Source: Cypionkella psychrotolerans
GTDB taxonomy: Bacteria > Pseudomonadota > Alphaproteobacteria > Rhodobacterales > Rhodobacteraceae
Length of the DNA stretch: 64,000 bases
Reading direction: 5' to 3'
NCBI RefSeq assembly: GCF_001294535.1
Contig: NZ_LGIC01000061.1
Location: 248,001-312,000, forward strand
The notes beneath the pieces were generated by a model. The model did no database searches. It was not told where the DNA came from and saw nothing but the letters and a program-made list of their open reading frames with translations. How positions within the stretch are numbered: the stretch's first letter is position 1; each line of letters starts with the position of its first letter. Of the stretch, positions 18,088 to 27,827 are shown piece after piece. Both the position numbers and the translations under genes were made by a program.

Positions 18088-20339
18088 CCAACCTTACACG
18101 CCGCCATCACCGCCATGTTCAGAATATCGTTCACCGTCGAGTTGGTGGAGCAAATCTGAATAGGCTTCTTCACCCCGGTCAGGATCGGCCCGATCACCGT
18201 CGCCCCGGCCATTTCCTGCATCAGTTTGACCGAGATCGAGGCCGAGTGCCGCGCGGGCACCACCAGAATATTCGCCGGGCCCGACAGGCGACAGAACGGA
18301 TACTGCGCCATCACCTCAGCGTTCAGCGCGACATCCACCGTCATCTCGCCCTCATACTCAAAATCCACGCCCATCTTGTCCAACACCCTGGGGGCTGCGT
18401 GCATTTTGGTGGCGCGTTCCGACACCGGATAGCCGAAGGTCGAAAAACTGACAAACGCCACCCGAGGCTCTAGCCCCAGGTTGCGCGCCACCCCGGCGGC
18501 TTTCACTGCGATATTGGCCAGATCAACCTCATCCGGCCATTCATGCACCAAGGTATCGGCGATCAGTACGATCCGGCCCTTGTGCAGCAAAGCCGTCACC
18601 CCCACCGCGCCATCCGAGGCTTTGGCGTCAAACACATGGTTGATCAACGAAAGCACATGCGCCGATTTGCGCGTGACGCCAGTGATCAGCGCATCGCCAT
18701 GGCCGTGTTGCAGCATCAAGGCAGAGAACACATGCCGATCCCGGCCAGCCAGACGATGCACATCATGGCGGTCAAAGCCATCACGTTGCAGGCGCTGGTA
18801 CAGAAACTCTTTATAGGCTTCGAGATGCCGGGAATTGGCGGCGTTGACGATGTCCAACTCGCGCACCGCATCGCCAAGACCTGCGGCTTCCAGCTTTTCC
18901 TTCACATCGGCCTCGCGGCCCACCACCAAAGCCTTGCCCAAACCGGCGCGCTGATAGGCCACGGCGGCGCGCAACACCCGTGGATCATCGCCCTCGGCAA
19001 AGATCATCCGGGCTTGGGCTTGCTTGGCGCGGGCATGGATGCCTTGCAGGATCGACGCCGTCGGGTCCATTCGGGCCTTCAGGCTGTGCTCATAAGCCTT
19101 CATATCAATGATCGGGCGACGCGCCACGCCAGTATCCATCCCGGCTTTGGCGACCGCAGGCGGGATCACATAGATCAGCCGAGGATCAAACGGCGTCGGG
19201 ATGATATAATCGCGGCCAAACGACAGCTTGCGCCCGTAGGCCATCGCCACCTCATCCGGCACATCTTCGCGCGCCAAAGCCGCCAAAGCACGGGCGCAGG
19301 CGATCTTCATCTCATCATTGATGGCGCGGGCGTGAATATCCAAAGCGCCGCGGAACAGATAGGGGAAGCCCAGTACGTTATTGACCTGATTGGGATAATC
19401 GCTGCGCCCGGTGGCCACAATCGCATCCGCCCGCACGGCATGCGCTTCTTCCGGGGTGATCTCGGGATCGGGATTCGCCATCGCGAAGATCACCGGATTG
19501 TCGGCCATGCTGGCAACCATCGCTTGCGTCACCGCCCCCTTGGCCGAAACGCCAAGAAACACATCCGCCCCCACCATCGCCTCGTCCAGAGTGCGCAGAT
19601 CCGTGCGCGCGGCATGGGCGGATTTCCACTGGTTCATGCCCTCGGTGCGGCCCTGATAAATCACGCCTTTGGTGTCGCACATGATGCAGTTGTCGTGTGT
19701 GGCCCCCATCGCCTTCATCAGCTCAAGGCAGGCGATCCCCGCCGCCCCCGCCCCGTTCAGCACGATCCGCACCTCGTCTATTTTCTTGCCGCTGATCTCC
19801 AACGCATTGATCAGCCCCGCCACGCAGATCACCGCGGTGCCGTGCTGATCGTCATGGAACACCGGGATGTCCATGATCTCCTTAAGTCTTTGCTCGATGA
19901 TAAAGCACTCGGGTGCCTTGATATCCTCAAGATTGATACCGCCAAAGGTCGGTCCCATCAGGCTAACCGCCTTGATGATCTCCTCGGGGTCTTCGGTGTC
20001 GAGTTCAATGTCGATGGCGTTCACATCGGCAAAGCGCTTGAACAGCACCGCCTTGCCTTCCATCACTGGCTTTGACGCCAAAGCGCCCAGATTGCCCATG
20101 CCCAGAATCGCGGTGCCGTTCGAGATCACCGCCACCATATTGCCCTTGACGGTATAGTCATACGCCGCCGCCGGATTGTCCGCGATCGCCTGCACCGGCA
20201 CGGCCACACCGGGCGAATACGCCAGCGACAAATCGCGCTGCGTCGCCATCGGGGTTGAGGCGATCACCTCATATTTGCCGGGGCGAGGTTCCAAATGGTA
20301 AGCAAGCGCCTCTTCCGGCGTGATTTTCATTCTGGTCAT
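18084..20339 (-). CDS. maeB: NADP-dependent malic enzyme with phosphotransacetylase-like domain (MaeB)
   Basis: 751 aa from MTRMKITPEEAL; the open frame extends 171 codons further up without conserved sequence. The malic-enzyme N-domain has YSPGVAVPVQAIADNP and GNLGALASKPVMEGKA. The NAD(P) domain has LNGAGAAGIACLELM and ANPDPEITPEEA. From residue about 435 to the end there is a phosphotransacetylase-like domain (RMIFAEGDDPRVLRAAV), which in MaeB is thought to be regulatory rather than catalytic. It decarboxylates malate to pyruvate. It is divergent from mutS. Confidence 0.96.
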   Translation of the reverse strand: MTRMKITPEEALAYHLEPRPGKYEVIASTPMATQRDLSLAYSPGVAVPVQAIADNPAAAYDYTVKGNMVAVISNGTAILGMGNLGALASKPVMEGKAVLFKRFADVNAIDIELDTEDPEEIIKAVSLMGPTFGGINLEDIKAPECFIIEQRLKEIMDIPVFHDDQHGTAVICVAGLINALEISGKKIDEVRIVLNGAGAAGIACLELMKAMGATHDNCIMCDTKGVIYQGRTEGMNQWKSAHAARTDLRTLDEAMVGADVFLGVSAKGAVTQAMVASMADNPVIFAMANPDPEITPEEAHAVRADAIVATGRSDYPNQVNNVLGFPYLFRGALDIHARAINDEMKIACARALAALAREDVPDEVAMAYGRKLSFGRDYIIPTPFDPRLIYVIPPAVAKAGMDTGVARRPIIDMKAYEHSLKARMDPTASILQGIHARAKQAQARMIFAEGDDPRVLRAAVAYQRAGLGKALVVGREADVKEKLEAAGLGDAVRELDIVNAANSRHLEAYKEFLYQRLQRDGFDRHDVHRLAGRDRHVFSALMLQHGHGDALITGVTRKSAHVLSLINHVFDAKASDGAVGVTALLHKGRIVLIADTLVHEWPDEVDLANIAVKAAGVARNLGLEPRVAFVSFSTFGYPVSERATKMHAAPRVLDKMGVDFEYEGEMTVDVALNAEVMAQYPFCRLSGPANILVVPARHSASISVKLMQEMAGATVIGPILTGVKKPIQICSTNSTVNDILNMAVMAACKVG

Positions 20340-20453
20340 CAGGGGGCCATCCTGTTTGTCTGCAAGTCTGACGGTGATAGCGATGCGAGGCTTGCACGCA
20401 TAGAGCCTTTCCGTCGCCCCCCCGGTTTTGTAGGGTGACGGGCGATCAGGGGG

Positions 20454-23099
20454 ATGAATGTGAGCGACGACAGCGTAACGCCGATGATGGCGCAATATCT
20501 GGAGATCAAGGCGCAGAACCCCGGCGCTTTGCTGTTCTACCGTCTGGGCGATTTCTACGAGATGTTTTTCGAGGATGCCGTGGCCGCTGCCGAGGCTTTG
20601 GACATCACTTTGACCCAGCGCGGCTTTCACAACGGCAAACCGATTGCGTTGTGCGGCGTGCCCTATCATGCCGCCGAGGGCTATCTGCTGACGCTGATCC
20701 GCAAGGGCTTTCGGGTGGCGATTGCCGAACAGATGGAAGACCCCGCCGAAGCAAAAAAGCGCGGCGCGAAATCCGTGGTGAAGCGCGACGTGGTGCGGTT
20801 GGTGACGCCCGGCACCTTGACCGAAGATTCGCTGCTGGAGGCCCGGCGGCACAATTATCTGGTGGCCTTCGCCGAAGTCCGCGAGGAAAGCGCTCTGGCA
20901 TGGGTAGATATTTCTACCGGCGAAGTGCGGGTGATGCCCTGTCCCGAAGTGCGGCTTGGGCCGGAACTGGCGCGACTGGCACCGCGTGAGGTGCTGGTGT
21001 CCGAGACCAGAGAGCGTGATTTGGCTTTGATCGTGACTGAAACGGGGGCAGCGCTCACCGCCCTATCACGCGGCAGTTTCGATTCCACCAGCTCGGAACA
21101 ACGGTTGTGCAAGCTGTGGAACGTCGGATCCCTCGACGCGTTCGGCGCGTTCGGACGGGCTGAAGTGTCAGCAATAGGCGCGTTGGTCGATTACCTCGAC
21201 CTGACACAACGCGGCAAACTGCCCCTGCTGCGCCCGCCCCTGCGCGAAAATGCCAATGGCGCGATGCAGATTGACGCTTCAACCCGACGCAACTTGGAAA
21301 TCAGCCAAGCCTTGTCGGGTGGGCGCGAGGGGTCGCTGCTGGCCGCTGTGGATCGCACCGCCACCGCAGCAGGCGCGCGGCTGTTGGGGCGTCGGATTTC
21401 CAGCCCCTCGCGTGATCTGGGCGTGATTCACCTGCGGCTGGAATCGGTGCGATTTCTGCTAGAACAGAGCCGTTTACGCGAAGACCTCCGCGCCGATCTG
21501 CGCCAGGTGCCGGATATCGACCGCGCGTTGTCGCGGTTGGCATTGGAGCGTGGTGGGCCACGGGATTTAGCCGCGATTCGAGCCGGGCTGACGCAAGCCG
21601 AGAGCATCGCTGCGCGCCTTGTGGATGTACCGCCGCTGCTGGCTGATGCTGCGAAAGTATTGGTGGGGCATGGCGCGCTGATCGACCTGCTGGATGAAGC
21701 GCTGATCGCCGAACCGCCATTGATGGTGCGCGATGGCGGCTATATCGCGGCTGGGTTTGACCCCGATCTGGATGAGACGCGCCGTCTGCGCGACGAGGGG
21801 CGCGGCGTGATCGCGCAGATGCAGGCGGAATATATCGCGCTGTCTGGCGTGCAAAGCCTGAAGATCAAGCACAACAACGTGCTGGGGTATTTTATTGAAA
21901 CCACTGCCCTGCACGCGGAAAAAATGCATGCGGCTCCGCTATCAGAAACCTTCATCCACCGCCAAACCACCGCCAATCAGGTGCGATTCACCACTCTGCC
22001 ATTGAATGAAATTGAGACCAAGATCCTCAACGCGGGCAATCGCGCCTTGGAGATCGAAAAACGGCACTATGAAGCGCTTAGAGCCGCAATTTTGGATCAA
22101 TCTGGCCCGATTGGAGCCGCCGCGCGCGGGTTGGCCGAGATTGATTTAAGCGGCGCTTTTGCGGATTTGGCGGCGGCGGAAAACTGGGCGGAGCCGCGCG
22201 TCGATAATAGTCACGCTTTCATCGTGACCGGTGGGCGGCATCCGGTGGTAGAACGCGCGCTGCGCAGGCAGGGCGGCGGGGCATTTGTCGCCAATGACTG
22301 CGCTTTGACGGAAGCCACAACGCCGGCGATCTGGCTTTTGACCGGGCCGAACATGGCGGGTAAATCGACCTTTCTGCGGCAGAACGCGTTGATTGCACTG
22401 CTGGCGCAGGCGGGCAGCTTTGTGCCTGCGACTGCGGCGCATATTGGGCTGGTCAGCCAGTTGTTCAGCCGGGTGGGGGCTTCGGATGATTTGGCGCGCG
22501 GACGATCCACCTTCATGGTCGAGATGGTCGAAACCGCCGCGATTTTGAACCAAGCCGATGATCGGGCTTTGGTTATTTTGGATGAGATCGGGCGCGGCAC
22601 GGCAACCTATGACGGGCTGTCGATCGCTTGGGCGACGATGGAGCATCTGCACGAAACCAACCGCTGCCGCGCTCTGTTCGCCACGCATTATCATGAAATG
22701 ACCGCGCTTTCCGGAAAGTTGGCGGGGGTGGAGAATGCCACTGTCACCGTCAAGGAATGGGACGGCGAGGTAATTTTCCTGCACGAGGTCAAGAAAGGTG
22801 CGGCGGATCGCTCTTACGGCGTGCAGGTGGCACGGTTGGCAGGGCTGCCTGCCACGGTGATCGAACGGGCAAAGGTGGTGCTGGAGGCGCTGGAATCCGG
22901 AGAGCGCGAGGGCGGTTCGCGGCAAAAGGCGTTGATTGATGATCTGCCGCTGTTCCGGGCGATGCCCGCGCCTGCACCGAAAGCCATTGTGAAGGAGTCT
23001 CGGCTGGAAGCAACGCTGAAAGGCGTGCTGCCGGACGAGTTGACGCCCATGCAGGCGCTGCGTTTGGTCTACGATCTAAAGGAAATGCTGAAACCTTGA
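20454..23099 (+). CDS. mutS: DNA mismatch repair protein MutS
   Basis: 881 aa. The mismatch-reading Phe-x-Glu motif is F34-Y35-E36 (GDFYEMFF). The ATPase domain has Walker A GPNMAGKST near residue 631 and Walker B/D-loop LDEIGRGTATYDGLS near 709; a signature STFMVEMVE lies between. The AGGGGG ribosome site sits immediately before ATG 20454 and is better spaced for a GTG at 20460, so the true start may be two codons later. It recognises mispairs and recruits MutL, which is not in this window. Confidence 0.97.
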   Translation: MNVSDDSVTPMMAQYLEIKAQNPGALLFYRLGDFYEMFFEDAVAAAEALDITLTQRGFHNGKPIALCGVPYHAAEGYLLTLIRKGFRVAIAEQMEDPAEAKKRGAKSVVKRDVVRLVTPGTLTEDSLLEARRHNYLVAFAEVREESALAWVDISTGEVRVMPCPEVRLGPELARLAPREVLVSETRERDLALIVTETGAALTALSRGSFDSTSSEQRLCKLWNVGSLDAFGAFGRAEVSAIGALVDYLDLTQRGKLPLLRPPLRENANGAMQIDASTRRNLEISQALSGGREGSLLAAVDRTATAAGARLLGRRISSPSRDLGVIHLRLESVRFLLEQSRLREDLRADLRQVPDIDRALSRLALERGGPRDLAAIRAGLTQAESIAARLVDVPPLLADAAKVLVGHGALIDLLDEALIAEPPLMVRDGGYIAAGFDPDLDETRRLRDEGRGVIAQMQAEYIALSGVQSLKIKHNNVLGYFIETTALHAEKMHAAPLSETFIHRQTTANQVRFTTLPLNEIETKILNAGNRALEIEKRHYEALRAAILDQSGPIGAAARGLAEIDLSGAFADLAAAENWAEPRVDNSHAFIVTGGRHPVVERALRRQGGGAFVANDCALTEATTPAIWLLTGPNMAGKSTFLRQNALIALLAQAGSFVPATAAHIGLVSQLFSRVGASDDLARGRSTFMVEMVETAAILNQADDRALVILDEIGRGTATYDGLSIAWATMEHLHETNRCRALFATHYHEMTALSGKLAGVENATVTVKEWDGEVIFLHEVKKGAADRSYGVQVARLAGLPATVIERAKVVLEALESGEREGGSRQKALIDDLPLFRAMPAPAPKAIVKESRLEATLKGVLPDELTPMQALRLVYDLKEMLKP

Positions 23100-23131
23100 G
23101 CTTGGTCTTGGCAAAATGCTCCAAGGCAGGA

Positions 23132-23154
23132 CCGGAGGGTGTGAAACCCTCCGG
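23132..23154. terminator. Hairpin between convergent mutS and grpE
   Basis: A perfect 9-bp stem CCGGAGGGT / ACCCTCCGG with loop GTGAA lies in the 70-bp gap between the two 3' ends. Neither side has a real T-run, so a bidirectional terminator is likely but not certain. Confidence 0.55.
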
Positions 23155-23169
23155 GAGCCGTCAAGGGGC

Positions 23170-23703
23170 TTAACCTTGGGTATTCGAGGACACACCGACC
23201 TGTGCCGGACGCAGAAGGCGGTCATGCAGCATGAAGCCGACGCCCATGACCTGGATGATCTGGCCAGCTTTGGTGCCTGGCAGCGGCGCTTCGAACATCG
23301 CCTGATGCTGCTGCGGATCGAAGGTGTCGCCGATTGCGGGGTTAACTTCATCCACACCGTGCTTTTTCAGCACATTGGTCAGTTCGCGCAGGGTTAGTTC
23401 CAGCCCCTCAATCAAAGCTCCGGCCTGCGCGCGGGTTTCCTCGGTTGCAGCGTCCAGCGCGCGCTTGAGGTTGTCGTAAACCGCCAACATGTCGCGGGCG
23501 AGTTTCGAGCCGCCGTATTGCTCGGCCTCGCGGCGATCGCGCTCGCCGCGCTTGCGGGCGTTTTCGGCATCGGCCAGCGCGCGCATGAAGCGGTCGCGCA
23601 TGTCGTCACGCTCGGCGCGCAGGGCGTCGAGTTCTTCGGCTGCGACATAATCTTCGAGCCCCGCCAGATCGTCAGCCTCTGGGGCGGTGTTTTCCTGCGC
23701 CAT
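23170..23703 (-). CDS. grpE: Nucleotide exchange factor GrpE
   Basis: 177 aa from the ATG behind AAGGAAG. An alternative ATG at 23739, just past hrcA, adds 12 residues. A long heptad-like helix (residues 25-80, VAAEELDALRAERDDMRDRF) precedes the beta-domain with the GrpE signature KHGVDEVNPAIGDTFDPQQHQAM. GrpE releases ADP from DnaK. It follows hrcA in the same direction, giving an hrcA-grpE heat-shock operon. Confidence 0.96.
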   Translation of the reverse strand: MAQENTAPEADDLAGLEDYVAAEELDALRAERDDMRDRFMRALADAENARKRGERDRREAEQYGGSKLARDMLAVYDNLKRALDAATEETRAQAGALIEGLELTLRELTNVLKKHGVDEVNPAIGDTFDPQQHQAMFEAPLPGTKAGQIIQVMGVGFMLHDRLLRPAQVGVSSNTQG

Positions 23704-23742
23704 TTTCGTCTTCCTTACATTCGTTCCGTCTTTGGCCATGCC

Positions 23743-24813
23743 TTAGCCCGAACCGCGTTCGGACAAAAGCCTGCCGACCAGTTGGGCAGTGTAATCGACG
23801 ATTGGAACAATCCGGCCATAGTTCAGCCGGGTCGGTCCAATCACGCCCACCGCGCCAATGATCTTGCGATCAGCGTTCATATAGGGAGAGACCACCAGAG
23901 AGGAACCCGAAAGTGAAAAGAGTTTGTTCTCGGAGCCAATAAAAATGCGCACACCTTCGCCAGTTTCGGCCAGTTCGAGGAAATCGGCGATATCCCGCTT
24001 GCGTTCAAGGTCATCGAACAGCACACGGACGCGGTCGATATCTTGGGATTCGGCTGAATTCTCGATCAGGTTGGAGCGGCCCCGCACGATCAGGCGCTCG
24101 GAATGCTCATCCGAATTGTCCCAAAGCGCAATGCCGCTCTCCACCAAGGCACGGGCGAGCGAATCAATCTCCTGTCGGCGTTTGGCGATATCTTGGCCAA
24201 TGCTGCGGCGGAGTTCCGAGAGGGTTTTGCCCTCGGCCAACGCGTTGAGGAAATTCGCGGCCTCACGCATTGACGACGGGGTTTGGCCGGGCGGCGGGGT
24301 GAAGACGCGGTTTTCGACATGGCCGTTGGCGAAGACCAGCACCACCAGGGCGCGTTCGGCGGCAAGGCTGACAAATTCGATATGGCGGATCGGCGCCTCG
24401 GCTTTGGGCGCAAGCACGACGGACGCGCCCTTGGTGATGCCGGACAGGGTGCCGCCGATATGGTCGAGCAGGCTGGTGATATCCGGCTCGTTGCTGGTGG
24501 AGGCGGTGTCAATCAGCTGGCGGTCTTCGGCAGCCAGTGTGCCGACTTCCAGCAGGCCATCGACGAACATCCGCAGGCCAAGTTGGGTCGGGATGCGGCC
24601 TGCCGAAATATGCGGGCTGTCGAGCAGGCCGAGAAATTCAAGATCCTGCATGACGTTGCGGATGGTTGCGGCAGACAGCCGCTCAGTCATGCTGCGCGTC
24701 AGGGTGCGTGAGCCGACCGGATCGCCTGAGGCCAAGTAGCCTTCGACGACGCGGCGGAACACCTCGCGAGAGCGCTCGTTCATCTCGGTGAGGATCTTGC
24801 TGCCGTCGGTCAT
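23743..24813 (-). CDS. hrcA: Heat-inducible transcription repressor HrcA
   Basis: 356 aa from MTDGSKILTEMNER; the longer open frame upstream overlaps divergent rph and is not conserved. A winged-helix N-terminus (LSAATIRNVMQDLEFLGLL, PHISAGRIPTQLGLR) is the family hallmark. The central GAF-like region and C-terminal IGPTRLNYGRIVPIVDY also match. HrcA represses groE/dnaK genes through the CIRCE repeat. I found no CIRCE sequence in the 144-bp hrcA-rph interval, so its targets lie elsewhere. Confidence 0.96.
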   Translation of the reverse strand: MTDGSKILTEMNERSREVFRRVVEGYLASGDPVGSRTLTRSMTERLSAATIRNVMQDLEFLGLLDSPHISAGRIPTQLGLRMFVDGLLEVGTLAAEDRQLIDTASTSNEPDITSLLDHIGGTLSGITKGASVVLAPKAEAPIRHIEFVSLAAERALVVLVFANGHVENRVFTPPPGQTPSSMREAANFLNALAEGKTLSELRRSIGQDIAKRRQEIDSLARALVESGIALWDNSDEHSERLIVRGRSNLIENSAESQDIDRVRVLFDDLERKRDIADFLELAETGEGVRIFIGSENKLFSLSGSSLVVSPYMNADRKIIGAVGVIGPTRLNYGRIVPIVDYTAQLVGRLLSERGSG

Positions 24814-24957
24814 GTTGCATTCTCTGTGGGGTCGATCAACGCGGCCCGTCCAATAGGGAGGCTCGTCCATTAAGGAGGCTCTGGCGCGAACGTCAATGAG
24901 GGTTGCATCGGTGAGGGGTGCGGGACTATCTGGAGCAAAGCGGAAAAGGATGATGCG

Positions 24958-25677
24958 ATGCGCCCCTCTGGTCGAAAATTGAACGAAATGCGCGCGGTTT
25001 CGATGGAAATCGGCGTGATGAAACATGCGGAAGGCTCCTGCCTGATCAAGATGGGCGAGACGCATGTTTTGTGCTCGGCCACGATTGAGGATAAAGCACC
25101 GCCGTTTTTGAAGAACACCGGGTTGGGCTGGGTGACGGCAGAATATGGCATGTTGCCGCGTGCAACCAATTCGCGGGTGCGCAGGGAAGCTGCTGCGGGC
25201 AAGCAATCGGGTAGAACGCAGGAAATTCAGCGGCTTATCGGGCGGGCGTTGCGGGCTGGTGTGGATCGCTCGGCTTTGGGTGAGCGGCAGATTGTGATTG
25301 ATTGCGATGTTATTCAGGCGGATGGCGGCACCCGCTGTGCCTCGATCACCGGCGGTTGGGTGGCGTTGCGGTTGGCGATGAACAAGCTGTTGAAGGCTGG
25401 GGTGATTGTCAGCGACCCGATGATCGACCATGTTGCCGCGGTGTCTTGCGGGATTTATGCCGGGCAGCCGGTGTTGGATCTGGATTATCCCGAGGATTCC
25501 GCGGCGGGGACGGATGGCAATTTCATCCTGACCGGGCGCGGCCGGATCATTGAGGTGCAGATGTCGGCGGAGGGGGCGACGTTCTCTCGCGATGAGATGG
25601 GTGAGTTGCTGGATCTGGCAGAAGCCGGGGTTGCCGGACTGGTTGCGGCGCAGAAGGCGGCTTTGGGGATCGCGTGA
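24958..25677 (+). CDS. rph: Ribonuclease PH
   Basis: 239 aa. Begins with the canonical [19 protein letters not shown]; further family segments are [38 protein letters not shown] and [19 protein letters not shown]. It is a phosphorolytic 3'-5' exonuclease that trims tRNA 3' ends. Its stop overlaps the rdgB start (TGATG). This is the first gene of rph-rdgB-ridA-hemW. Confidence 0.97.
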   Translation: MRPSGRKLNEMRAVSMEIGVMKHAEGSCLIKMGETHVLCSATIEDKAPPFLKNTGLGWVTAEYGMLPRATNSRVRREAAAGKQSGRTQEIQRLIGRALRAGVDRSALGERQIVIDCDVIQADGGTRCASITGGWVALRLAMNKLLKAGVIVSDPMIDHVAAVSCGIYAGQPVLDLDYPEDSAAGTDGNFILTGRGRIIEVQMSAEGATFSRDEMGELLDLAEAGVAGLVAAQKAALGIA

Positions 25678-26285
25678 TGCGGAAGTTTTCGGGCAATCGG
25701 CTGCTGGTTGCGACGCATAATCGCGGCAAGCTGGAGGAAATCGCCAAGTTATTGGAAGGGTTTGGGATTTCGGTTATTTCGGCGGGCGATCTGGGCTTGC
25801 CAGAGCCGGTAGAGACCGAGGATAGCTTTGTCGGCAATGCCCGGATCAAGGCCCATGCGGCTGCGCAGGCCACCGGGCTGCCCGCGCTTTCCGATGATTC
25901 TGGCATCACGATTGAGGCTTTGGATGGGGCTCCGGGCGTCTACACGGCGGATTGGGCGGAAACGCCGACGGGCCGGGATTTTGTCATGGCGATGACGAAA
26001 ACCTGGGACAAACTGGAGGCGATTGCGGCGCCAGAACCTCGGCTGGCGCAGTTTCGCTGCACTTTGGTCTTGGCTTGGCCGGATGGCCATGATGAAGTGT
26101 TTGAAGGGATGATGGCGGGGCAGATTGTTTGGCCGATGCGCGGCGATCAAGGCCATGGCTATGATCCGATTTTCCAGCCTTTGGGCAGCGATCAGACCTT
26201 TGGTGAGATGGATCGCTGGCAGAAAAACCAGATCAGCCACCGTGCTGATGCGTTTCGTAAACTTGTAGAAGGATGTTTCACGTGA
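25677..26285 (+). CDS. rdgB: Non-canonical purine NTP pyrophosphatase RdgB/HAM1
   Basis: 202 aa. It shows LLVATHNRGKLEEI, ALSDDSGITIEALDGAPGVYTADWA and GYDPIFQP, all standard HAM1 motifs. It hydrolyses dITP/XTP to keep them out of DNA. ATG 25677 overlaps the rph stop; a GTG one codon earlier is possible. The last codons and the stop TGA lie inside a parS palindrome shared with the ridA start. Confidence 0.96.
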   Translation: MRKFSGNRLLVATHNRGKLEEIAKLLEGFGISVISAGDLGLPEPVETEDSFVGNARIKAHAAAQATGLPALSDDSGITIEALDGAPGVYTADWAETPTGRDFVMAMTKTWDKLEAIAAPEPRLAQFRCTLVLAWPDGHDEVFEGMMAGQIVWPMRGDQGHGYDPIFQPLGSDQTFGEMDRWQKNQISHRADAFRKLVEGCFT

Positions 26286-26656
26286 AACAAATCTCCACCG
26301 GATCGCCGTTTGAAACGACAATGGGCTATAGCCGCGCCATCGTCAAAGGCGGCTGGTGTTTCGTGTCGGGCGTCACGGGCTACGATTACGCGACGATGCA
26401 GATGCCTGACGGCGTCGCGGATCAGGCACGAAATTGTTTTGCCACCATCGCGGGGGTTTTGACCGAGGCGGGCTTCGAGATGGCTGATATTGTGCGGGTG
26501 CAGTATACCGTGGTTGCGCCGGAGTTGGTTGAGACGCTGGTGCCGGTGCTGGGTTCGACGTTGGGGCAGATCCGGCCCGCCGCGACGATGGTGATCGCCG
26601 GACTGATCCGCCCAGAGATGAAAGTTGAAATCGAAGTTACGGCATTTAAGGGCTAG
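26273..26656 (+). CDS. RidA/YjgF-family protein
   Basis: 127 aa. The Rid fold is evident from ISTGSPFETTMGYSRAIVKGGWCFVSG and the C-terminal LIRPEMKVEIEVTAF. Family members deaminate reactive enamine/imine intermediates. In this copy Arg of the canonical IRPAATMV region is present (GQIRPAATMV). The first codons (MFHVKQ) come from a parS site, and the start overlaps rdgB by 13 bp. Confidence 0.9.
   Translation: MFHVKQISTGSPFETTMGYSRAIVKGGWCFVSGVTGYDYATMQMPDGVADQARNCFATIAGVLTEAGFEMADIVRVQYTVVAPELVETLVPVLGSTLGQIRPAATMVIAGLIRPEMKVEIEVTAFKG
26274..26289. promoter_or_regulatory. parS site 1 (ParB-binding)
   Basis: Perfect 16-bp palindrome TGTTTCACGTGAAACA, the chromosomal parS consensus. It supplies the rdgB stop codon and codons 1-6 of the ridA-like gene. 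parA and parB lie 1.5-3.3 kb away. Confidence 0.93.
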
Positions 26657-26658
26657 AG

Positions 26659-27816
26659 ATGGAAGACTGGCAGCATGGCGGCTTTGGTCTGTATCTGCAT
26701 TGGCCGTATTGCGAGTCAAAATGCCCCTATTGCGATTTCAACAGCCATGTCGCCAGCCACATTGACCAAAAGCAGTGGCAGCAGGCCTATCTGTCAGAGA
26801 TTGATCGGCTGGGGCAAGAAACCAACGGCCGGATTCTGAATTCGGTGTTCTTCGGCGGAGGCACCCCGTCGTTGATGGAGCCGGAGTTGGTTGCGGCGAT
26901 TATTGAGCGCATCCGGGCCACTTGGCCGATGTCGAACGATCCCGAAATCACCCTGGAAGCCAATCCCGGTTCTGTCGAGGCCGGGCGCTTTCGCGGCTTT
27001 CAGCAGGCTGGGGTGACGCGGGTTTCGATGGGGATGCAGGCGATGAACGATGAGGATTTACGCCGCCTCGGTCGCAAGCACAGCGCCGACGAAGCGCGCA
27101 AAGCCTTTGAAATCGCACGAAATTGCTTTGATCGCGTCAGCTTCGATCTGATCTATGCTCGGCAGGATCAAAGCCTTGCGGCTTGGCGTGATGAGTTGGG
27201 CAAGGCGCTAGAGCTGGCGATTGATCACCTGTCGCTGTATCAGTTGACCATTGAAGATGGCACCGCCTTTGCGGATCGCTTTGCCAAGGGGGGCCTGCGC
27301 GGCTTGCCAAGCGAGGATCTTTCGGCTGAGATGTTTGAGCTGACGCAAGAGTTCTGCGACAAGGCCGGGCTACCCGGTTATGAAGTGTCAAATCACGCCA
27401 AAAGCGGCTGCGAATCGCGCCACAACCTAATTTATTGGCGCGGTGGCGACTATGTTGGCATAGGCCCCGGCGCGCATGGACGCATGACTCTGCAGGGCAC
27501 AAGATGGGCAACAGAGGCGCCGAAGTCTCCGGCACTTTGGTTGGGCATGATTAAATCCGGCAAAATGCCCGAACTGCCGCGCAGCGCCCTGACCGCAGAA
27601 GAACACAGCTTGGAATATCTGCTGATGTCATTGCGTCTTAGCGAAGGGCTGGATCTGGCGCGCTACCAGAATATTTCTGGCACAGCGCTAAACGCTCAAA
27701 AAATCTGCGAATTGTCCGATATTGGTATGATTGAAATCACCGGAAACCGACTGCGCACAACACCAAATGGTCGTATGGTGCTGAACGCTGTCTTGCGCGA
27801 TCTGGCGACCGCCTAA
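26659..27816 (+). CDS. hemW: Radical SAM heme chaperone HemW
   Basis: 385 aa. The radical-SAM cluster motif is YCESKCPYCDF near residue 20, followed by FGGGTPSL and the HemN/W region RVSMGMQAMNDEDLRRLGR. It lacks the extra N-terminal part that distinguishes oxygen-independent coproporphyrinogen oxidase HemN, so HemW is the better name. Last gene of the rph operon; the convergent parB ends 11 bp away. Confidence 0.92.
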   Translation: MEDWQHGGFGLYLHWPYCESKCPYCDFNSHVASHIDQKQWQQAYLSEIDRLGQETNGRILNSVFFGGGTPSLMEPELVAAIIERIRATWPMSNDPEITLEANPGSVEAGRFRGFQQAGVTRVSMGMQAMNDEDLRRLGRKHSADEARKAFEIARNCFDRVSFDLIYARQDQSLAAWRDELGKALELAIDHLSLYQLTIEDGTAFADRFAKGGLRGLPSEDLSAEMFELTQEFCDKAGLPGYEVSNHAKSGCESRHNLIYWRGGDYVGIGPGAHGRMTLQGTRWATEAPKSPALWLGMIKSGKMPELPRSALTAEEHSLEYLLMSLRLSEGLDLARYQNISGTALNAQKICELSDIGMIEITGNRLRTTPNGRMVLNAVLRDLATA

Positions 27817-27827
27817 AAGATACGGGC

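Noticed and set aside
18543-20075. 510-codon open frame opposite maeB
   Set aside because: Antisense to an unmistakable MaeB; His/Arg-rich translation typical of shadow frames.
24814-24957. CIRCE element expected near hrcA
   Set aside because: No TTAGCACTC-N9-GAGTGCTAA or close variant in the hrcA-rph interval.
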